Assembly: GCA_964573155.1 (NCBI GenBank)
Contig: CAZNIN010000010.1
Location: 1 to 25,003, forward strand
Source: JAGQNK01 sp964573155
GTDB taxonomy: Bacteria; Patescibacteriota; Saccharimonadia; Saccharimonadales; JAGQNK01
DNA: 25,003 nt
Reading direction: 5' to 3'
Of the stretch, positions 20,906-25,003 are shown piece after piece (the first letter of the stretch is position 1; the number at the start of each line of letters is the position of its first letter). Under the pieces are notes generated by a model. The model saw only the letters and a list, made by a program, of their open reading frames with translations, made no database searches and was not told the DNA's origin. The position numbers and the translations under genes are program-made.

Positions 20906-21644
20906 TCAGGTTTTTAACGGTGCCTGCAAGGTCGGTCGGTAGAACTATCACCGTTTTCTGACTTGCTTCTACGGATATTTTCTCCAGTGTCTGCAGTGTC
21001 CTAATAGAGACGCCACCGGGGATTCGGCTAAGCATTGCCGCAGCTTCGGCGACCTGCTGCGCGGCAGCTTTTTCGCCTTCGGCGTTGATTATCACAGCAC
21101 GTCGTTCACGTTCGGCTTCGGCTTGTTTGGCCATGGCGCGTTTCATATCTTGTGGTAACTCGATGTTCTGTAGTTTGACGTTTTCTACGTCGATACCCCA
21201 TTTGTCAGTTTCTGAATCCACAATTGTCTTTATCTGTGTGCTGACCTCTTCGCGCTTACCAAGCAGCTCATCCATTTCGACGTTACCGACGACATCTCGC
21301 AGTGCAGCTTGAGCGAACTGACTTGTCGCGTAGGCATAGTTGGTTGTTTCCAGCACGGCTTTAGCTGGATCAATTACGCGGAAATAGACGACAGCATCGA
21401 CACCGATAGTAACGTTGTCTTTAGTGATGACTTCTTGTTTTGGTACATCTACTGGTGTTGACCGCACATCGACTTTGCGAATTGTCTGCAAGACGGGAAT
21501 GATTATATTGAGTCCGGGTGAACGCAGGCTGGTAAATTTACCGAGCGTAAATACAATACCCCGTTCGTATTGGTTAACAATCCGAATACCAGACGCCAAC
21601 ACAAAACCTACAATTATAACGAGCAGAAAAAACAGGCCTTCCAC
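20898..21644 (-). CDS. SPFH/band-7 family membrane protein (slipin/stomatin type)
   Basis: Slipins form large oligomeric cages on the membrane that organise lipid domains and often control proteases. The 248-residue protein has one N-terminal hydrophobic hairpin or helix (about 2-22). The SPFH domain follows (about 25-180, NQYERGIVFTLGKF, SPGLNIIIPVLQTIRKVDVR, VTIGVDAVVYFRV), and then the Ala/Glu/Arg-rich coiled coil (about 180-215, KRAMAKQAEAERERRAVIINAEGEKAAAQ). The start is GTG 21644, with GGGAG 7 bases upstream. NfeD, the usual genetic partner, is not adjacent. It is divergent from the heliorhodopsin-like gene (99 bases between) and convergent with msrA. Confidence 0.93.
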   Translation of the reverse strand: MEGLFFLLVIIVGFVLASGIRIVNQYERGIVFTLGKFTSLRSPGLNIIIPVLQTIRKVDVRSTPVDVPKQEVITKDNVTIGVDAVVYFRVIDPAKAVLETTNYAYATSQFAQAALRDVVGNVEMDELLGKREEVSTQIKTIVDSETDKWGIDVENVKLQNIELPQDMKRAMAKQAEAERERRAVIINAEGEKAAAQQVAEAAAMLSRIPGGVSIRTLQTLEKISVEASQKTVIVLPTDLAGTVKNLIK

Positions 21645-21656
21645 GATAAGTCTCCC

Positions 21657-21668
21657 TACGTTAACGTA
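21657..21668. promoter_or_regulatory. 12-bp perfect palindrome near the slipin start
   Basis: TACGTTAACGTA directly follows, in the upstream direction, the slipin ribosome-binding site, and lies between it and a minus-strand -10-like TACAAT (21682-21677). A similar TAACGTTA core sits before lepB. Its place downstream of a promoter suits a repressor site, but no regulator is known. Confidence 0.4.
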
Positions 21669-21707
21669 ATACTCTAATTGTAGCAGAAGCTGCCGATGTG
21701 ACAGTAG

Positions 21708-21737
21708 TTGTTAATAAAACAGATAAAGTGATACACT
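21708..21737 (+). promoter_or_regulatory. Promoter of the heliorhodopsin-like gene (leaderless)
   Basis: TTGTTA at 21708-21713 and TACACT at 21732-21737 are 18 bases apart. The -10 ends 6 bases before the ATG at 21744, so the mRNA should start at or next to the start codon. No Shine-Dalgarno site is present. Confidence 0.5.
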
Positions 21738-21743
21738 CAACCC

Positions 21744-22763
21744 ATGGCAACTACTACTAAATCAACCAAGGCCAAAACAAAAACTGCCGCCGCTAGGACC
21801 ACTAAAAGTTCTGCCAAGCGGACAAAAGCAAAAGCTGCAACAACTAAAGCGGCTGCGACCAAAAAAGCAGCGACAAAAAAAGTAGCAGCAAAAAAGTCGG
21901 TTATTACTAAATCAACTAACGCTAAAACGACAAATAGTAAAAAGCCAACGCGAACAAGTAGGACTGCTGTCGCTGGTAGATTCAAGTCATTTAAGCTGGC
22001 GAGGTCAGTGACTTTGCGTACATTACGGGGCTTGCACTTGATCACGGCTGGATTACTCGTGTTGCTTGCTCTCGCTGCCGGCTATTTCATGGACAATACA
22101 AGCTATCAGCTAACAATTGGTCACATAGCCAAAGACGAGCTCACGAGCACGACTGAAGCGGTGCTAGTACCCGCCGTACAGGCCGTATATGATGTAGAGC
22201 TGCGTTGGCTGGTTATTGCTACCCTCGTGGTGTCAGCTATATTGCCTATCCTATATCTGACCAAGCTCACCAACCGTTATTCGGCGTACCTGAAAGAGAC
22301 GCGTATGTTGCCGTTGCGCTGGATTGACTTTGCAGTGACTGGCGCGCTTATCGTTGAAACGACAGCGCTTGTCAATGGTGCAAGTGATTTGCCGACGCTC
22401 AAGCTTCTAGCAGGACTCGTAATTGCTACCGCATTGATTGGGCTCATCGCTGAACGTCAGAACAATGAAGTTGCGACACCGGTTCGAAGTGCATACCTCA
22501 CAAGCTTGTTTACTGGCCTGTTGCCACTACTGTTTATCGCAGTTTATATGACCGCTACTGCTGTCTACGGTACGACTCAGCTGCCTTGGTATGCGTATGC
22601 GTTGTTTGCAGTGGTGTTGTTTCAGTATGTTGCGTGGATGCGCAACATGCGAATGCATCTGCGAGGCGCGAACAACTTGATTATTGAGCGTAATTATTTG
22701 GCGATCAGTTTATTGACGAAGGCAGCTTTTGCGATCGTCCTCATCGCAGGATTTTTCCGCTAA
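21744..22763 (+). CDS. Heliorhodopsin-family seven-helix protein with histone H1-like N-terminal tail
   Basis: Heliorhodopsins are retinal-binding photoreceptors whose topology is opposite to type-1 rhodopsins (N-terminus in the cytoplasm). This 339-residue protein has seven membrane segments (about 92-115, 152-174, 190-211, 216-236, 248-270, 281-301, 317-338). Compared from memory with heliorhodopsin 48C12, it shares the TM1 His in RGLHLI (His98), RYSA before TM3 (178-181) and Arg-Trp-x-acid at TM3 (R192, W193, D195, where 48C12 has the Glu counterion). It also shares the TM5 G-x-x-P pattern and the TM7 segment ERNYLAISLLTKAAFA, with Lys326 in the place of the retinal-linking lysine. The second pocket His (TM2) is not kept. 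Residues 1-85 are a Lys/Ala/Thr-rich low-complexity tail like histone H1, absent from standard members. It is divergent from a slipin gene, and no retinal synthesis gene is near. Confidence 0.85.
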   Translation: MATTTKSTKAKTKTAAARTTKSSAKRTKAKAATTKAAATKKAATKKVAAKKSVITKSTNAKTTNSKKPTRTSRTAVAGRFKSFKLARSVTLRTLRGLHLITAGLLVLLALAAGYFMDNTSYQLTIGHIAKDELTSTTEAVLVPAVQAVYDVELRWLVIATLVVSAILPILYLTKLTNRYSAYLKETRMLPLRWIDFAVTGALIVETTALVNGASDLPTLKLLAGLVIATALIGLIAERQNNEVATPVRSAYLTSLFTGLLPLLFIAVYMTATAVYGTTQLPWYAYALFAVVLFQYVAWMRNMRMHLRGANNLIIERNYLAISLLTKAAFAIVLIAGFFR

Positions 22764-22769
22764 AGTTTC

Positions 22770-24023
22770 ATGCAGCTGTTTGAAGTTAAGATCGATAAGC
22801 TTGTCCATGGCGGGCAGGGTATTGGTGTGTTGCCTGATGGCCGTAAGGTTTTCGTCTGGGGTGTATTGCCTGGCGAGCGCGTATCGGTGCGCCTGACCAA
22901 AAAGCGTCGTGACTATGCTGAAGGCATTGCTGAAAAAATTCTGGATAGTGATAGGACTGACAGAATTGGTCAAGAAGTTGTTGCGGATGAAATGCTTGCA
23001 ACACAGCCCTGGCATATCCTGGACTGGACAGCGGAGCTTGAGGCAAAAAAAGACATCACGCACGAAATATATGAGCGCGAAAGGGTGAAACTACCGGAGT
23101 TCGAGGTGCAGACTTTTGGTAGCCTTGATGGCTATCGCAACAAAATGGAATACGCATTTTGGGGTGATGAAGATGGTATATCGCTCGCTCACTACAAGCG
23201 CGGAAGTCACGGAAAAATAAAAATTAGGCAGAGCCTGCTAGCTAATGACTGTGTGAATACGGCTGGCTTAACGCTTATTGATGTCCTGAACAAACACGGC
23301 ATCCGAGCAAGTCAACTAAAGTCGGTAATTATTCGGGGCGTCATGCCATCGCAAACAGCTATCGCGCTTTTCGTAAAAGACGAGAACTTTCCACGCCTAG
23401 ATTTTCCTGCGGGAACGGTCGTATATTATAGCAATCCAAAAAGTCCAGCCTCTGTGCCGACTAAGGAGCTGTACCGGCACGGCGACACGTCATTAACGCA
23501 GCTTGTCCTTGGCAGGCAACTTACCTATGATGTGCTGTCCTTTTTTCAGGTCAATGTGCCAATCTTTGAAAAAGCCCTTCAGGATATGCAAAAACATATG
23601 CTGCCAGATATGCCGGTGGTTGATATGTACGCGGGCGTTGGCACCATTGGCTTGGCGCTTGGAAAGACGCCGCTCAAACTCGTAGAAATAGATCCTTTCA
23701 ACGTCATGATGGCAGAGAAGAACGCTGCGGCAAATAAAAATATTGAGATCATCCAGGCGAGCACCGAACAGGCGCTCGACCACATCATACCTGACAGCTG
23801 TCTCATACTTGATCCCCCAAGAAGTGGTCTGCACAAGAAAGTCGTCGAAAAAATACAAAACTCACAGCCTCGTCAGGTTATGTATTTGTCATGTAATCCC
23901 GCTACCCAAGCTCGCGATGTAGCTAAACTGCTCGACACGTATGAGCTCGCATTTTTTGGTGCCTATAACTTCTTTCCGCGTACGCCGCATATCGAAAGTC
24001 TTGCCGTGCTTTCCAAGAAGTAG
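22770..24023 (+). CDS. RlmD/TrmA-family RNA m5U methyltransferase with TRAM domain, no Fe-S cysteines
   Basis: This family methylates uridine C5 in tRNA (TrmA) or 23S rRNA (RlmC, RlmD), using SAM. The 417-residue protein has an N-terminal TRAM RNA-binding domain (about 1-58, KIDKLVHGGQGIGVLPDGRKVFVWGVLPGE). The Rossmann methyltransferase domain follows, with QVNVPIFEKAL, the SAM loop VVDMYAGVGTIGLAL, LILDPPRSGL and the catalytic cysteine in MYLSCNPATQARD. The C-x5-C-x2-C cluster that holds [4Fe-4S] in RlmD is absent, the region reading ATQPWHILDW. The target base cannot be decided from sequence. It starts 6 bases after the heliorhodopsin-like gene's stop without a clear ribosome-binding site, so they are probably cotranscribed. 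Confidence 0.88.
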   Translation: MQLFEVKIDKLVHGGQGIGVLPDGRKVFVWGVLPGERVSVRLTKKRRDYAEGIAEKILDSDRTDRIGQEVVADEMLATQPWHILDWTAELEAKKDITHEIYERERVKLPEFEVQTFGSLDGYRNKMEYAFWGDEDGISLAHYKRGSHGKIKIRQSLLANDCVNTAGLTLIDVLNKHGIRASQLKSVIIRGVMPSQTAIALFVKDENFPRLDFPAGTVVYYSNPKSPASVPTKELYRHGDTSLTQLVLGRQLTYDVLSFFQVNVPIFEKALQDMQKHMLPDMPVVDMYAGVGTIGLALGKTPLKLVEIDPFNVMMAEKNAAANKNIEIIQASTEQALDHIIPDSCLILDPPRSGLHKKVVEKIQNSQPRQVMYLSCNPATQARDVAKLLDTYELAFFGAYNFFPRTPHIESLAVLSKK

Positions 24024-24064
24024 TCTCCTCGGTTGATCTTAGCAAAATTTCGGCACCAATACCG

Positions 24065-24080
24065 TATACTTATATATAAG
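24065..24080 (+). promoter_or_regulatory. -10 element and short leader of the HAD phosphatase gene
   Basis: TATACT at 24065-24070 is followed by TATATATAAG and the ATG at 24081. Predicted transcription start is within about 4 bases of the ATG. No -35 match was found at normal spacing. Confidence 0.45.
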
Positions 24081-24719
24081 ATGAGTAACCAAAAATCTGA
24101 CAAGGCGATAATCTTTGACCTTGATGGTACATTGGCCGATAGTATCACTGTAGGGCTAGAAATCTTGAATGAACTGAAGGTCATCGAACGGACAGTGACA
24201 CGTGATGATTATGACCGGACAAAAAATATGACCATCAAGGCAATTTTCAAAGAGTTTGGTATTCCGCTTTGGCGCGTCCCACAGCTGGCTATGAGGGGGC
24301 GTAGCGCGCTCACGAAACGTATGCACGAGATTCCATTTTTTGAGGGCATGGATGATACGATTCAAGCACTTGCTCATGACCATCGTTTGTTCGTTATGAG
24401 TTCTAATAGTTTGGCAAACGTGCGTAAATTTTTAGAAATTCACCATGTTCGTGAACCTTTTGAGCAAATTTACGGTGGTGTTGGTATATTCGGCAAGGCA
24501 AAAGCACTCAACCGTATTATCAAACAACATGACCTAGATCGTTCGCAGACCTACTATGTCGGGGATGAAGTACGAGATGTTGTGGCTGCAAAAAAAGCCC
24601 GCCTCAAGACCGTCTCCGTGACCTGGGGTTTTAACGGCGAGGAAATATTATCAGCCCAAAACCCTGATTACATCGTGCATACACCTCAGGAGTTAAGAGA
24701 CGTTTTTGTCAAAGTCTAG
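24081..24719 (+). CDS. HAD-superfamily hydrolase, phosphoglycolate phosphatase-like
   Basis: HAD phosphatases cleave small phosphate esters through an aspartyl-phosphate. I place the start at ATG 24081 (212 residues), since IIFDLDGTLADS then begins at residue 10. The in-frame start at 24033 would add 16 residues with no support. Motif I is DLDGT (Asp13 nucleophile, Asp15), motif II is the Ser in VMSSNS, motif III is the Lys in FGKAKALN, and motif IV is GDEVRDVVAAKKA. A helical cap lies between motifs I and II (about 20-90), as in Gph-type enzymes. Substrate is not certain. rsmE begins 3 bases after its stop. Confidence 0.88.
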   Translation: MSNQKSDKAIIFDLDGTLADSITVGLEILNELKVIERTVTRDDYDRTKNMTIKAIFKEFGIPLWRVPQLAMRGRSALTKRMHEIPFFEGMDDTIQALAHDHRLFVMSSNSLANVRKFLEIHHVREPFEQIYGGVGIFGKAKALNRIIKQHDLDRSQTYYVGDEVRDVVAAKKARLKTVSVTWGFNGEEILSAQNPDYIVHTPQELRDVFVKV

Positions 24720-24722
24720 CTT

Positions 24723-25003
24723 ATGAAGATGCACAGGTTCTATGTACCGGATACAGAATTGAAACATGATTTCTGGCTGCACGAGGCCAAGATGTTACAC
24801 CAATGGAATAATGTGCTTCGTTTCAGGCCGGGTCAGCAGGTAATTCTGTTCGATGGTGTTATGCACGATCGACTGTACAAGATTGATGAACTAAAAAAAG
24901 ATGAAGCACATCTGCTGCACATAACGGATTTTGAGCGCAAAGTGCCGAAGCGAAATGTGTATTTACTGTGGTCGCTGTTGAAAAAAGACAAGAATGATTG
25001 GGT
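24723..25003 (+). CDS. rsmE: 16S rRNA m3U1498 methyltransferase RsmE (5' part, runs off the window)
   Basis: RsmE methylates N3 of U1498 in the ribosomal decoding region and belongs to the SPOUT knot family. The 93 residues available are the N-terminal PUA-like domain: MKMHRFYVPDTE, then HEAKMLHQWNNVLRFRPGQQVILFDGVMHDRLYKI. They match the family pattern of HRFFV, HH--VLR---GD, LFDG. The following LLWSLLKKDKNDW is the link into the SPOUT domain, where the family has LA--KGDRME. The gene is open at the window end. The second ATG, at 24729, is an alternative start. Confidence 0.85.
   Translation, partial: MKMHRFYVPDTELKHDFWLHEAKMLHQWNNVLRFRPGQQVILFDGVMHDRLYKIDELKKDEAHLLHITDFERKVPKRNVYLLWSLLKKDKNDW

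Noticed and set aside
21744..22000. Separate histone-like gene before the membrane protein
   Set aside because: The lysine-rich tail and the seven-helix part are one uninterrupted frame with no internal start signal, so it is treated as one fusion protein.
1..25003. CRISPR arrays, insertion sequences, integrases, phage genes, tRNAs
   Set aside because: No repeat-spacer pattern, transposase or integrase motif, or tRNA arm sequence was seen on either strand.

Overview
The window looks like a chromosomal segment of a Patescibacteria/CPR bacterium, most likely Candidatus Saccharibacteria (TM7). This is inferred from gene content and protein style, because no rRNA gene is present. Genes are tightly packed, proteins are compact (EF-Ts of 199 residues, a prolyl-tRNA synthetase without its editing insert), L31 is of the zinc-free type B, and UGA is used as a stop codon (for example parA). 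The last point argues against the UGA-recoding Absconditabacteria and Gracilibacteria. No tRNA, rRNA, CRISPR array, insertion sequence or prophage gene was found. One run of exactly 100 N (19540-19639) is a scaffold gap of unknown true length.

Layout: 1-452 is AT-rich, gene-free and rich in inverted repeats. It leads into parA-parB (453-2056). lepB lies on the minus strand and is divergent from a LytR-CpsA-Psr cell-wall gene, an orphan membrane protein and an HtrA protease (2083-6575). A minus-strand translation block (rpmE, prfA, prmC; 6585-9525) is interrupted by an orphan acidic protein on the plus strand that has a perfect consensus promoter. From 9600 to 14432 runs an rpsB-tsf / frr-uppS-rseP-CPBP protease block; pyrH, cdsA and dxr, usual members of this cluster, are absent. 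Next come two aminoacyl-tRNA synthetase operons (proS, lysS) on either side of greA. Each starts with a short leader peptide and a terminator hairpin, then a small orphan gene, then the synthetase. After lysS come a rhodanese, a PlsC acyltransferase (cut by the gap), an orphan acidic protein, msrA, an SPFH/slipin gene and a 339-residue membrane protein. The window ends with an m5U RNA methyltransferase, a HAD phosphatase and the start of rsmE.

Two results stand out. First, the 339-residue protein at 21744-22763 is a heliorhodopsin homologue: it has seven membrane segments, a TM1 His, an Arg-Trp-Ile-Asp motif where the family has its Glu counterion, and a TM7 Lys in a SLLTK context. It carries an extra lysine/alanine/threonine-rich N-terminal tail of about 85 residues that resembles histone H1. 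It is divergent from an SPFH membrane-scaffold gene and close to msrA. Second, the leader of the proS operon encodes a 19-residue peptide with four prolines, followed by RNA segments that can form the three alternative pairings of a classical attenuator. The lysS operon leader has the same plan with a lysine-containing peptide. Together they suggest ribosome-mediated attenuation of synthetase genes in this lineage. Other items of note are a three-way-junction leader that covers the rpsB ribosome-binding site, a remnant of a second msrA that now forms the terminator of the convergent slipin gene, and many genes whose -10 box lies so close to the start codon that leaderless mRNAs are expected.
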